A stretch of 64,000 nt of DNA from Nymphaea colorata (GCF_008831285.2 NC_045142.1:9092713-9156712); one strand, 5' to 3'; counted from the stretch's first letter, positions 11,761 to 23,778 are shown. Notes: generated from the letters alone by a model not told the origin. Numbers and translations are program-made.

Positions 11761-12827
11761 AAAAAATAATATTTTGTAGTGTATAGATCATGATATATTA
11801 GCTTGTTTGAAGTTGAATTGAGCAAAGATGCCATTGACTTTGTCTTGGTTCTTTCTTTATGCAGATTGGTTGAAAAACGCCAAGGTTTATAGAAACCGAT
11901 GTAGTCCATCTTACAAAAGCTGATGTCATAATCTTACTATTCTAAAATTGTGACTCTAATTCTCTATTCACATGCTTTTTCAGGTATTTTCTATTGTTGA
12001 TAATGTGGGTTTAGGTCATGTAACGTGAAAAGAGAGAAAGAGTGAGAAAGAGAGAGAAAGAGGGAGGGAGAGAGAGTTGCAAAACATATGTTCAACATAT
12101 TTACTTCATAGCTCAAGCAAACCTTGGGCTAAGTTGAACTTATCCTTGTGTTGGGAAAATAAATGCTGGACATGGTCACAACTTTTCATCTCAAATAAAA
12201 ACTCATCATTCATTGGATGCATGTTTTGGTTACCCAACAATATATTAGGAATGCATGCAAATCATTTGGTAGCTTTGAATTAAGGTAAAAGAGCTTGAGC
12301 GCATGACCACACACAATGTCCTAGTATCATTTATAAAAGTGCTAAGGACATTTTTAAGCTGGAAGAGAGGAAATAGTTTCACAAATAATAATTGGAGACG
12401 ACTGCTTGAAAGATTTTTCCCTGGTCCAATGTAAAAGAAAGTTGACATGCAAGATCAAGAAGTACATATGAATCTAATGGTTGGGAAAACAAGCCCGGGA
12501 AGAAATTAATAGATGAGGATAAAAATTGGTCTCATAATAGGCAACACCATCTATAATTATTGAATGAAATATGGTTCCTTTGCATCTATTGGATGCCATT
12601 TGATAGAAGAAAGAGGTGGTTTATACTCTTCCATTGAGGCAAACAACAATGGAAGCACTTTCTTAGAAATGTATTTTATGTTCATTAAGGCAAAAATACA
12701 AAGATATACAAATCTTTTTTCTTTGTTTGGTCATGCACCGTTCAAATGAAAGGGTTATCACCGTGTTTTTGTCCTATTAAAAACAAATATTTTATAAACT
12801 TCTTCAATGAAACTTTCTTCAAAACAT

Positions 12828-13785
12828 CAGAAAAATAGAGTTGAAGAACAACTGGTAATGTTTCTCATGAGATTGAGACATGACCAATTTAATCGACGTA
12901 CCCAATATGATTTGCAATATTTAGAATAAACAGTTAGTAAATACATAAACCTTGTCTTAAAAACCATTCTTCATATTGCACGAGTATCTTGGACATAAAA
13001 TTGACAACACACCAGACTAAAGTAGAGAAAATCCTATGTTTATTTCCATACTTAGAGGTAAAAAACACAATACAGTAGACACTATAAATCAAATTTTATG
13101 TTATATGGTATGAAAAACTATTCTAACACATATTTTTATTTTAATAAGTTCAATTGGAAGCAATAGATGGTACATATTTCATGTTACATCCTAAGAGATG
13201 GCCAAAATGATTAGCAAAATAAAAATGGTTTTATTGTAGAATGTCTTAGCTATGGTGGGATATGAAATGCGGTCTACGCAAGTTGGGAGGGTAGTGTAAC
13301 TGATGCAAGGGTCTTGTATAGCGCACTAGAAGATGATACACATCCACTAAGAAACTAAACATTACTAATTTAATTATATGATAAATCAAATTGTCTGACT
13401 AACAAATATACATGTTGTTATTTATGGAATAGGTAAATATTATCTTACAGATGCCATATAACCAAACATCGTCAAATTTTTTACTCCATATAGAAAAAAA
13501 TATAGATACCAGCTGTCTAAGCTTAATGTTATTACATTAAGGCAAAACAAGATGGCAAAAGAATTGTATAGCTATAGACATTCATCTCTATATACTATTG
13601 TAGAACAAATGTTTGGTTTAATTAAAAGCAATGTTTCTCATTCTAAAAAATCATGTATCTTATCCAATATACACTCAAGTTCAAATTGTACAAGCAACAT
13701 GCATTTTGCACAAATTTATAATCCAGATAGTTCAAGTACTCTATTTCTATGTGGTATGATTATGTCTAAAGTAAGATTTTATTAA
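12828..13785 (+). pseudogene. Degenerate PIF/Harbinger transposase (DDE_4 nuclease)
   Basis: Broken frames keep the family's landmarks in the right order: VEEQLVMFL (from 12840), the first catalytic aspartate in AIDGTYF (about 13160-13180), the second in YASWEGSVTDARVL (about 13275-13318), YYLTDA and FFTPYR (13440-13490), and the glutamate region ELYSYRHSSL...VEQMFG (13560-13615), as in plant ALP1/HARBI1-type transposases. In-frame stops and frame changes separate them, so it is inactive. The final 77-codon frame begins at 13552. Terminal inverted repeats and the accompanying Myb-like second ORF were not located. Confidence 0.72.
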
Positions 13786-14699
13786 AAATATACGGCATCA
13801 TTATGTTACATGTAATTGTTTTATTTGAATAAATTGACTTTATTTCAATAGTATACTAGACTATATTCATAGTTCATGCATCCGATCTATTTGATTGCCC
13901 TTTTATTTCTACAAATGTAGGAACTAAAATGGTGATGCCCTTTCCTGTATGATGTGGTCATCAAGGGGAGAACAAGATGAAAACTTAATGTTCAAATGTA
14001 GTTTCAGTGACACATCTAAGAAGACTTATTGCTGAAGAGTTGTCAAAGGTGTCTGTGTGCATATAGTAGCTTTAGTCTTTTTTCAGATCTATGAACTTTT
14101 ATGCCACATTTTGTATCAATGTGTGCCAATGTATGGCCTTCAACGATTGAACATTTTAAACTATTTATATTTCTATGTTTTGTAGTTTTATTTGGTATTG
14201 TTGACTTTAATGTATTGACATTTAATAACCGATGACATTTTTGTTAGAGTTGATTTGGCTATATGGATGTTTTGTGCATTTGTCTTCCTTTAACATGATG
14301 TTGTTATCATATGAGTTGACATTGATATAATAGGTCTTATTATAAATTTGTAATTGATATACCATTGTTCTTGTGCTGTTGGCATTTGTTTAATATAATG
14401 TATTTAAGTGTTAGCAATATTTCACAATAAACAACACTCCAAATAAAGTGTCTTTGTTATCAACAGATGACAAAACATACAAAACAAATAGAATTGACCA
14501 CACAAGATACAAAGAAAGAAATGCCGAACAAAATAAATAGGACTAATAGAACAGACAAAACATAAAAAAAGTCAAACAAAACAAACATCATGTTCTATTC
14601 CTAAAACTGTCAAACAATGGACAAAGATGTTGTTTGTAGAATGTCTTGGCTATTTTGTCCGATGGGACATGTATCAAACGACCTCTTAAAGCACAAAAA

Positions 14700-15123
14700 T
14701 TAATCCTGCGATGAAGGTTTGGTGAAGATGTCTGTGATTCGCAATGTGCTTAGACATTTGGTGACAAGTAACAAGTTAACTATGAGCTATGCATGCTCAA
14801 ATGCAGGAAACGTTGATCCATATATGCTTACTTCGGTTTTTGAAAAACCAGGTTGGATATAATTTGAAGAGAACCTTTTACTATCACAAAATCAAACTGG
14901 AATGTTATTAGTGCAGACCCCAATATCCTTTATCAAGAACCATATGGCCCAGCCAACTTCTATTGATGCCCATTGCCCTATATTTGACTTTGGTATGCAT
15001 TAGATCTAGTAGTGATCTCTTGCTTCTTAGGAGATAGCACAATTGAATCCAAGAAAAATATAGTAGATAATTCTTCTTTTTCTTCTTTGAAAAAATCTTG
15101 CCAATCTGAACCCAATAAGTCAT
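14700..15123 (-). pseudogene. Ty1/copia RNase H relic
   Basis: Minus-strand frames give pieces in the order of a copia RNase H: FLGFNCAISWEAR (like FLGSNLISWRSKKQ), then KSNIGQWAS (like AEYRAMAS), and further left LVTKCLSTLRITDIFTKP (like VPTxxQLADLFTKP, the end of the domain). Frameshifts and stops separate them. No LTR was identified around it. Confidence 0.55.
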
Positions 15124-15129
15124 ACAAAT

Positions 15130-16660
15130 GAAGGGTGCTCTAAGCTATAATACAAAGTCCCTTACTGATAATTTCCTTGATGCAACTCAACATGCATTTA
15201 ACAGTTTGATCGTAGCTTTCTAATAGCTGATGCAATATACTTATTGTTAACATTATACACCAAAATCCTTTTTCCAAATTCACAGTTAAACCAACAATAG
15301 TTGACCCACATCATATATATGGTGCATTCTTAGTTGTGCCCAACATTATCCATACCCTTCATGGAGGCCTTCTTAAATCGATAATCTTGACTCTTGATCC
15401 CATTACAACTTATTTGTGTGGAACTGTATATTTCAAAACATGTACATGCAGTCTTTCATAGGAATCAAACACAGCCCAAAGCCACCATTTATGGTGAAGA
15501 AAAAGAGCACAAAAGTAGGCATGCAATTTATGCTAAGGATTCAGTTTTCTTTCTTTCTTTCTTTTTTTCTTTGTTAGGGTATACTCGTGCTACTGAATGT
15601 TGGATCATTAATTGTGTGAGAACCATTGCTTTGCTGAATAAGTATCACTTGTTAGGAGGTTAGTCAAATTTAGGCAGCTGGAGTTTATCAAGTTAGGATT
15701 TCATGATCCATTTACAAATGAGAAAATTTTAACATTAGGTTGTTTTGAACAAGCAAAAAATGTCTTATGTAAAATACATCTGATCATTCTTTGCTTTGTT
15801 TATAAATAAAATTACAATTCAGTTATTCTAGAAGTTATTAAATTTATTTTGGCTCGTAGTAGTACTTTGGTAGAGGCTTAGTTGATTTGGGTACAAGTTC
15901 AAACATTCCAAGAAAAAGGAAATTTAATTTAGAAAAGGTATTCCATTTGAAACATGGGAAAAACACTTTCTTTGACCAGTTTAGTGTTTGAAGGAATAGC
16001 TTTACACGCATGCACAAGGGACTTTAATTGTCCTCTTCCAATCAAATGAAAATTTACTCGAGTCCTACTATTTCCCCTCAAAATGTTTTTATGCTTGGCC
16101 ATTAAATATTTTACTTGCAGGTAAATTTCTACCCTGTTTGTGCGCATTATAGAAGCACACCCTGAAAATGCAGGCCAATATACCCCAGCGCGCATTTATC
16201 CACACCTTCAAAAACTCGCTGAAGAGACACCAGCATTTCGCAATGTCTAGAAATTCCAGCTTCTAAATTAATGAAGTTAATTTGGTTATTTGAAAATAAC
16301 TTGTATAACCTACTTACTTACACTTGCACATTATGTTAGTAAAAAAATTATTAATCTTGACAAATGAGCAATTTAATGTAATTGTTTAGCTAGCTTTCCT
16401 TCACTACTATTTTAATACAATCTCCTATTTGTCCATGATATGGTTATTGACCTATTATTTCTTCAAAGCTTCAAATGGAGTACAAAATTACAGGTGTGCA
16501 GGTTTTGCTTGTGATTGTGCTGCTCTCAAGCTTTGATAATGTCAATTAGTGGAAATGTGTAACAAAATCTCGTGTAATATAGGGTTTCACGTGAAAGGAA
16601 CCAAAATATGAAGTACCAAAACTAATAATAAACTCTTCTCTAACATATGATGTATCAAAA
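15130..16660. other. Intergenic stretch, nothing firm
   Basis: It may contain more of the copia relic at its left edge, but I could not align it. The remainder is AT-rich with no recognised gene; short frames at 15394-15663 and 15929-16195 have no family signature. Confidence 0.35.
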
Positions 16661-16664
16661 TTAC

Positions 16665-17140
16665 TTAATTTTGGCTGATTGAAAAATCAGATGACCGGAA
16701 TCATATATATCCTTTATAACATATCCACTTTTTCAAATATTTATATATATTCAGATTTGAATTCATATTTGAATTCGAATGAAGAAAACCCTTAGAGAAC
16801 ATCCAAGTCCAAACTTTGAATTCATAAATAATCTGAATCTGATCCGAGTCCCATTTTTACATTAACACCTGAATGTGAATATGATTTTTAAACCGTTTGG
16901 AAACCATATTGTAAACATTGAGTATAAAATATTTATGAAAAACTACATTCAACCAAAATCTGAACACAAATCTGAATCTGGTTCCGGTCAATATGTAGTT
17001 CAGTCTGATTCTGATTAGATGTCATTTCTTATATCGGAATCTGATTGGAATTCTTAATCAGGTGTCAAAATTGTGTATATCCTATTCTTTTATGCAGTTC
17101 GGTCCGATATCAAATTTAAATCCAACTTATTGACGTCTCT
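16665..17140. repeat. Word-repeat element: GAATCTGATT / GAATTCAAAT type
   Basis: The words GAATCTGA, CTGAATC, GATTCTGATT and TTTGAATTC recur throughout. The right end, read in reverse, is TAGAGACGTCAATAAG, close to the TAGGGATGTCAATGGAG end of the element at 48516, so the two are inverted relatives. Confidence 0.5.
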
Positions 17141-17194
17141 AACTGGACTAAGATGATCACATTCCTTAACTGGACTAAGATGATCACATTCCTT
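17141..17194. repeat. Two tandem copies of a 27 bp unit
   Basis: AACTGGACTAAGATGATCAC plus seven bases is repeated perfectly, starting at 17141 and 17168. It borders the word-repeat element at 16665-17140. Confidence 0.9.
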
Positions 17195-17325
17195 AAATTG
17201 GTTTAACTTAAACTTTTGTGGGCAGTGCTATTTCGACGAAATTCATTTGAAGGTGACCAATCATAGAAACCTATGATCAAAGGCCTATTTTCTGATGTGA
17301 GTTTTAATTTATAACGATTTAAAAT

Positions 17326-17359
<34 letters not shown>

Positions 17360-18230
17360 TCTCACATATGTTTAGAAATTAATGACATGTACGTTGAAAA
17401 ATTAGATCAATCCTAAGGGTTTTCTGAATATCAATACGTTCGTGGTCATTTTGAATGTTGATTTACAACTCATTAACATATATTCATGTAAAGAGTTCAC
17501 ATATGTATCCTCCAAGAGTTTACCCCGGCCTAGCACTAGAGCAGACGAATCAATTAAGAGACTATAGCTAATACTACTAGAGAGTAGACTACAGGAGGCC
17601 AGTTCAAACTTTATGTCAACAACCTCCAAGATGAAGCCTCACAACTATGCACTTAAGGGCTTGTCAATCAGTGTCATATGCCTAAGAAGCTTTTCATTAT
17701 TTTCTGTCTTAGGCTACTCTATATGCTGGTTCAAATGAAGATACTGAAAGGTCATGGTTTTGGCTTGTAAAACAAAGGTTTGAAAAGAGAAAAGTTACAT
17801 TATTAATTGAACGGAGGAATTTGAGTAAACCTTTTCTTCTGACCACAATAAAGTTATGGATGTATGTGTGAGTCACATCAAGCATTAGCTTGGTTTTCAT
17901 AAAGAAACGCGTCTTCGCCCTTAGATTAGGGTTCGTATCATTTGATTAATTGCTTGTGACCACAGTGAAGTATAAAGTTGCCCTACCAATCAACGGCCCC
18001 CACAAGGTTCCAATTAAAAGTCTTGGTTTCACATATAGTTGTTGTCTGAAAGATTGTCGATCAAATCGACTAAGCCAAATTAGAATTTCACTATGCTTGG
18101 AAAAAAATGAAGTGTATAAAATAGTTGGGTCACTTATTTTATGTGAACTTTACACAAACGGTTGAATTAATCCTCTGCTAGGGACATATGATTCAACACT
18201 CGGAACAAGTGAGAAAGTTTCTCATTCCCC
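17195..18230. other. Intergenic stretch with a (CT) run
   Basis: Contains a (CT)n microsatellite at 17331-17357. Otherwise only short frames without recognisable motifs. Confidence 0.4.
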
Positions 18231-18231
18231 A

Positions 18232-18432
18232 TCTAGGATGGAGCCCGAAATTTTTAACGAGGCATGCCAGATTAAAGTTTTTAAATTTTGATAAGAGCCC
18301 AAATATCATTTTTCAAAATTTTCATACGTCAATTTTTTTAAAATTTACATGTAAATTTTTAATTTTTTTTTTGAAGTGGGGCAAGGGCCCATGCAGGCCC
18401 TATCCTGACTGCCCTTTGTTCCCCCTACCTCC
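18232..18432 (-). mobile_element. CAGGGGTGGAGC-family MITE, inverted copy
   Basis: It starts with a decayed CTAGGATGGAGCCC-type end, has the AT core with the palindrome AATTTACATGTAAATT (18342-18357), and then GGGGCAAGGGCCCATGCAGG, the inverse of the GGGGCCATGGCCCC part of the 3085 copy. The outer ends are degraded. Confidence 0.45.
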
Positions 18433-18565
18433 GAGGTCCTAAAATGTGCTGGACCTTTTGTGTTCTATGTTGGGCTGCTATACTTGTATATAAATACAGT
18501 AAAGTAGCACCCATATTGAAATCAAAAATATTCCGGCACATCGAGGTGCTTTGCTGGTTGGGGGG

Positions 18566-18752
18566 ACTTTGGACCAGAGGTGGAGGGAAGGAGGGTTGGT
18601 AGTGGTCATGGTCTCCTTTACATTTGGAGGAAAAAATAGTTATATTTTTGAAATTTTTTAATTTAATCTATGTAAAAAAAAAAAAAAAAAAAGATTGTTC
18701 TGCCCTTGTATAAATTTTGAAAATATCATTCAGGCCTCTCAATAATTTTCTT
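18566..18752 (+). mobile_element. CAGGGGTGGAGC-family MITE, decayed copy
   Basis: CAGAGGTGGAGGGAAGGAGG at the left, then a GGTCATGGTCTCC block, an AT core with a poly-A run (18674-18692) and TTTTGAAAATATCATTCAGG at the right follow the order of the 3085 copy. It lies about 130 bp from the inverted copy at 18232-18432. Confidence 0.45.
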
Positions 18753-18789
18753 TTTTACTCGATGCTCTCCAATTGGCTCCTGCAAGATC

Positions 18790-19714
18790 TTGACAAGACC
18801 AAAGCAAGCCTTGAGATGGTTGGTAGGTTGGATGACAATTCCCCTCTTGTATAAGGCAGTTCATTTTTCACTTAAGGATGGTGAACACGACGACCCACGA
18901 TACTCTTCATATGTTCTTCTTCACACAAGAGAGAGATAATGTGCGTTTCTTTGAGTAGGCCATAGTTGTCTAGTACCATATCGATGTGCTAGCTAGCTGC
19001 ATACTTCACATCTTTTTGGTTCCAATCAAACAGATCATAATATTGCTAAGACTTCCTATCAGGATTACATAGTGTTTGCAGGATTCTATTGACCGGTATG
19101 ATAAATAGATCTAGCCTATAAGAGTTCATATGTTTCTTATTAATAACAATTTAAATTATGTTCAAATTCAAAAAATGGATCAGGATACTGGTTGACAGTG
19201 AGTATATATCGGTTGATAAACTGTATTGATGATACAAGACATACATGACACAATCATGCATATTGACCGCCAAACTTTATTGGTCAGCAAACAAATTAAA
19301 TATTTATGAGCATATCCATAGAACACCATGATAGAAGGCTTCTGTTACGAAGCACCTGTTGTATTACTCGCATTTTCAACAAAGACTGTCCAATAAGAGA
19401 ACACAGAAGCACGTACCTCGATAGCCATATGTAGTGTTACTAGCTAGCCTTAGCTTAAAGGTATCTACATCAGCTGCCTTTCTTGAGCCTCCAGAGTTTC
19501 ACGGAAACGTTTCTCGTGCGTATGCTTTGCCAAAGAAATTGATCAGTGGTGATGGTCGAGCACAAATTAAGGTCATCTGGTGACGATTGCTGCACATGTT
19601 CAAGCCCACATTGTTGCACATTTAATTAATTTAAACACTAGCTTAAACATTTTTGTTATTTACATAATTTTTTTACCAAATTTCATATATAAAAGCACAA
19701 GTAACCATCTAGAA

Positions 19715-19747
<33 letters not shown>

Positions 19748-20077
19748 ATCCTTAGATTTCATCTCTCGAGTTTAGACCGAAAAATCCTCCGACCTCTCAC
19801 AACATGCCACCTGCCACCTGATGCATTGCATTGGGCACTATGTTGAGTCATGCCATGATTAGATGAAGGCTTAGAGGCTTTACTCATGTTCATGTTATTG
19901 TAAAATAAAAAATAAGGAGGCAAGCAGCAGAACCACAACATAAATCCTTATAAAATGAGATTTTTCCAAATGTGTAATTAAGAATATTTTGTAAAAACGT
20001 TAATGTTCAACAATCAGAAAATTTTAGCTTTTAAACTCATTTTATAAGTTTGGGGTAGGGGGTGTGGGCAGGGGTGG

Positions 20078-20113
<36 letters not shown>

Positions 20114-20397
20114 GTAAAAATCTGACAAAAGCCAGGCTCATTAAAATTAGTTATTAATTTTTTTTGGCAACCTAACCTTATGGATATGATCTTAAAAGTG
20201 TTTTGGTGAGAAACATATATTAAGTTAGTTGTTTTCTTACTTAAATAATATTTTTTAACAATAAAAAAAATAAACAGCTCTTATAACATCAAAATTTTGA
20301 TGTAAACTAAAGGGTGTTTTATATTACATTAGTGTTATAAACACAATTACAAAAAAGTTCATATTTTGTCTAAAACACATTTTAACATTAATATAAG
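18790..20397. other. Intergenic stretch with TA runs
   Basis: Contains TA runs at 19723-19746 and 20081-20108, the latter next to a G-rich segment (TGGGGTAGGGGGTGTGGGCA). No gene recognised. Confidence 0.4.
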
Positions 20398-20480
20398 AGG
20401 TCTGGTTCCTCAGCCAAGTGGTCTGGTACCTATATATATATATAGGTTCCAGACACCACTTGGCTAAGGGAACCAGACCT
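20398..20480. repeat. 83 bp foldback (hairpin) element
   Basis: The left arm AGGTCTGGTTCC...CAAGTGG...ACC is answered by its inverted copy GGTTCC...CCACTTGG...GGAACCAGACCT, with a TATATA loop. The arms are about 40 bases each with few mismatches. It would form a strong hairpin; it is probably a tiny MITE or a microRNA-like foldback. Confidence 0.75.
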
Positions 20481-20484
20481 ATAT

Positions 20485-21490
20485 GTGCATGTGTCTGAAA
20501 TACGTCCAAATCAGTGATCCCATTCTCATATACTATACCTCCATTTTTACACATTTTAGTTACTTTAGCCCAATTTACTTTTTGAATGTGTGATTTTATT
20601 CAATAAGCTTTTAGATATGCAGATAAAATGTAAAACTTTAAGATCAAGTGCCTGAAATCTGACATGCATGAGAAACCTGTTTCAATTGTTGCATGCATGA
20701 TTTATATAACATTTAGACATGCACATTATATTTGTAGAATGCTTTTCCTAAATTACCTTTAAAATAAAAGGCATGCCTAACGTACGCGATTGATTTAATA
20801 CTCACATTCTCTCTCTCTCGCACGCACACACACACATAGGAGGTCTGTAATGACCTATATTCATTTCATGTTGGTTTGGCCAATATAACTAATATTCACG
20901 TTATTTGCCTTCTTTTGCATAAAATCAACCGTATGAATGTGCTGCTCATACAAAAAAAACGAACTTTATAGGACTCGTTAGTTGTCCATAGCATAAATAA
21001 GGTCAAATTTGAAGGTTGGCCTTATAAATTTCATCCTATTTTTCTAAAGAATATGACTTCTGCGTCTAGTTGTGTTTTCATGTGCATCTTCACGAACTTT
21101 TCATTTATATATTTACCTTTATAAAAAGAAATTACATGATTGGCCGTACAGAACTGCGTATATGAGGAAGATATTGGTCCACATAATTTTCAATTAAGTC
21201 TTAACTTTATATCCACACAAAAAAGTGTACTTTTTTGTCCGATTAAGCATATAATGACATTAAAATGTAGATGTAATCTTTAATGCTCATTTGGTAAAAG
21301 GGACATGTTAAATTCGATTAACTCAGCGATTTGTGTATGTTTTTTTAGTTTCCACCTCCGAAAAGGTCATTCTATCATATATATTGTTATTTATTTGTTT
21401 ATAAAGAAATAACTCATCTAGTACATGTTTGCCATAGAATAAAACGTGACAAGTAAATTTCATTTGAAAAGACCGGAGGGTGGATGAGTG
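20485..21490. other. Distal upstream region of the WRKY gene
   Basis: AT-rich sequence without gene-like frames; it includes a CT run and a CA run near 20810-20836. This is the likely distal promoter, but no element stands out. Confidence 0.35.
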
Positions 21491-21497
21491 ACCGGAT

Positions 21498-21506
21498 TAT
21501 AAAATA
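21498..21506 (+). promoter_or_regulatory. Candidate TATA box of the WRKY gene
   Basis: TATAAAATA lies 427 bp before the start codon, at the border between AT-rich upstream DNA and the GC-rich leader. If used, transcription would start near 21530 and the leader would be about 400 nt. Confidence 0.45.
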
Positions 21507-21609
21507 GAGGGGAGTATGATGATGACGTGATCTTGTGTCACGTCCCGCTCCCGACGTGTCTGGCTGCGACCGACCTCTCGGCGTTCTGGTCCGGCGCCGG
21601 TGGCCCGGC

Positions 21610-21622
21610 CACGTGACACGTG
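21610..21622. promoter_or_regulatory. Two adjacent G-boxes (CACGTG)
   Basis: CACGTG occurs at 21610-21615 and again at 21617-21622, one base apart. G-boxes bind bHLH and bZIP factors in light, abscisic acid and stress responses. They lie downstream of the candidate TATA, so they are either in the leader or indicate that the real start is further right. Confidence 0.55.
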
Positions 21623-21662
21623 CTCCAGTCGAGGACGAGCAATGAAACGCTCGCTTTGAACT

Positions 21663-21668
21663 TTGACC
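21663..21668 (+). promoter_or_regulatory. W-box (TTGACC)
   Basis: TTGACC is a WRKY binding site, and a TTGAC core recurs at 21781. WRKY genes often regulate themselves through such sites, so feedback is plausible; it is not shown. Confidence 0.45.
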
Positions 21669-21755
21669 GACTGGGCAGAGCCCTTTGCAAGTGCACCGTC
21701 AGCAGGAGCAGGTGGTCCCCGCTGACCCAAAAAGCAAGTGGGCCCCACCTGGACC

Positions 21756-21920
21756 ATGTCCGGCGTACATACTAAGGCGCTTGACGACCGGGGCCTCCCC
21801 CACACCGCCCTCCCCTCTCCCCCCACCCTCCCCAAGAAACTTTCTCCCTGCAACTTTCATGGTGGAAAAAAGAAGGAGGTGAACACTAACTCTGAAAGAG
21901 CGGTGAGGGAGGATTTGTGA
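21756..21920 (+). promoter_or_regulatory. Upstream ORF, 54 codons, in frame with the WRKY protein
   Basis: This ATG-initiated ORF ends with TGA at 21918-21920, twelve bases before the WRKY start codon and in the same frame (177 bases between the two ATGs). Its product would be proline-rich in the middle and basic near the end. It would reduce initiation at the main start, or, with stop readthrough, extend the protein N-terminally. Two smaller upstream ORFs are at 21642-21659 and 21859-21882. Confidence 0.5.
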
Positions 21921-21932
21921 GAAATTTCGGAC

Positions 21933-23420
21933 ATGGGTTTTCCGTTTTCCGACGGTTTTGAGGATTTCTTTGCCGGTGAGTCCCTGGAGATCCATGACCT
22001 AGCGGCCAGTTTCGAAGCCCCTCCCCCGTTCTTGAGCTTCACCGACTGCCTCCTGCAGACCGATCAGCTCCCCACCGACGACGGGTCTATCCTGAACACC
22101 GACGTTCTCGACCTGCCGTACTCATGGACGGAGCCATTCAATAACAGTTCCGGCGACGGGAAGACCACCGTGAATAAATCTGCTGTCGTGGCTCCATCTA
22201 CACCAAACTCCATGGATTCATCCTCATCCGTGGAGGCAGCCGGAGAGGAAACAGCCAAGCAGGACCAAGGTGCAACGAAGAAGGAGGGAGAAACAAAGAA
22301 GACAGTGTACGCTCATCAATCCTTTTGACCATATATAGTTTCTTTCATGGTGCACTTCAGTTCTTTCTGTGGCTGTTTCTGTTTGAAAGGTTTATTCTGG
22401 CGATCAGACATGCACCAGGAATACGTTTCGGTTTCCCTGCAAACGGGATAAACCAGGATAACGCATGTTGCACCACTTGATCTGGAATCATGTTTGCATA
22501 ATCTAGGATGAAAGTACCTACCTTTAAAAGCAAACCGATCATGCCCGGAAGTTAGAAAATCTTTCAGCCTGTTGTTTCTACCTAACTCTACTGGCAAGAT
22601 TTGGAAAAATTTCTTGATTTGCTATGAATATGCACCCACGCATACTGTAGCTTTTCACCCTGTGAATGGCCTGTCTCAGAATCAGGGTTATTTTTTCCCC
22701 AGGAAGAAGCCAAAAAGGAAAGGAGAGAAAAAGGAAAAGGGGCCACGCTTTGCTTTCATGACCAAGAGCGAGGTGGATCACTTGGAGGACGGATACAGAT
22801 GGAGAAAGTATGGCCAGAAGGCTGTGAAACACAGTCCATATCCAAGGTCTGTTCACAATCAAATCAACAAGATGTTCTTCCTTCCACTGCATGCCTTGTT
22901 TATTTCTGAGCAGAATCTAGTCTCCCTTAGTTTACTCATCATTTATTTAGTTATTATATCCATCTATGAGAAATTTCCATCCTTTTCTGTAAAGGAAAAG
23001 TGAAATTTCAGAAAGAAAATGGCGTTATTGGAATGACCATGTTCGTGTTTTTGTCTCAGGAGCTATTACAGGTGCACCAGCCAGAAGTGTCCTGTGAAGA
23101 AGCGAGTCGAGAGGTCGTTTAAGGATCCATCCATTGTCATCACCACATACGAGGGGCAGCACACTCACCAGATCCCAACTGTGCTGAGAAGAAACGGATC
23201 TGGAGCGCCATTAACGCCTCCGCTTCTTGCACCAGCAAATCATGACTTCTCCTTGGGAGGAAGGGTGCAACAACTCCTGGAGAGAAGTGTTTCCCCTTAT
23301 GACTTCAGCCCTCTGTTCATGAGAAACGCCAACTCTCATGCTTTTAGCCACAGCAGTACCCAACTGCATGACCATGGTCTGCTCCAAGACATGGTTCCTC
23401 CATCCCTGCATCTCCAATAG
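21933..23420 (+). CDS. WRKY: WRKY transcription factor, group IIc (WRKY28/48/57/71-like), 3 exons, 292 aa
   Basis: Exons are 21933-22306, 22703-22846 and 23060-23420; both introns (396 and 213 bp) are GT-AG. The second intron splits the arginine codon of PRS, the conserved intron site of WRKY domains. Residues 1-124 are acidic and Ser/Pro-rich, with [17 protein letters not shown] typical of this subgroup. A lysine-rich stretch (126-137) is a likely nuclear signal. WRKYGQK is at 158-164 (22800-22820). The zinc ligands are C178, C183, H207 and H209 (C-X4-C-X23-H-X-H), defining group IIc. The protein should bind W-boxes in the nucleus and act in stress or developmental control. The start is supported by a good context (G at -3 and +4) and by an in-frame stop at 21918. 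Residue 168 is His where relatives usually have Asn (KNSPYPRS). The tail after 210 has no known domain. The ortholog within the subgroup cannot be fixed. Confidence 0.95.
22307..22702 (+). other. WRKY gene intron 1
   Basis: The donor GTACGC follows the GT of a valine codon; the acceptor is TTTTTTCCCCAG. Another GT at 22305 would break the frame, so 22307 is preferred. Confidence 0.85.
22847..23059 (+). other. WRKY gene intron 2 (conserved position)
   Basis: The donor is AAG/GTCTG and the acceptor TTGTCTCAG/G. Splicing joins YPR to SYYRC and restores the zinc finger, which is otherwise absent from either reading frame alone. Confidence 0.95.
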
Positions 23421-23778
23421 TCACCTTTTCTATCTTGCTGTGCATATTCGAGATTATTTCGTAATCTGTATGCCTCCATATCATTAATTATAACCTTATC
23501 TGTTCAAATCGAAATGCTGTTTTTCCCTTGCCTTTCTTTTAATTTCTGAAGAAAGAGTTTCATTGATTACTAAGTTTGAATATCAATTGAAAATTTTTCC
23601 AGAAAAAATGGATTTAGATTCTGGCCGTATTGTTGAGGAGGGGGAAAGGGGGGAGTGCATGGCATTCATGATCAAACCAGTTGGTTTTGATGGTGGTCCC
23701 GTGAGTAGGATTCTTCATGCTGTTACACATCATGCCTTCAAGTGTCGGTATCAACTTTACGAAAAGTTCTTGTAAATT

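Noticed and set aside
21497-21995. Long minus- and plus-strand open frames in the WRKY leader
   Set aside because: GC-rich sequence lacks stops by composition; no motif. Only the in-frame upstream ORF was kept because of its position.
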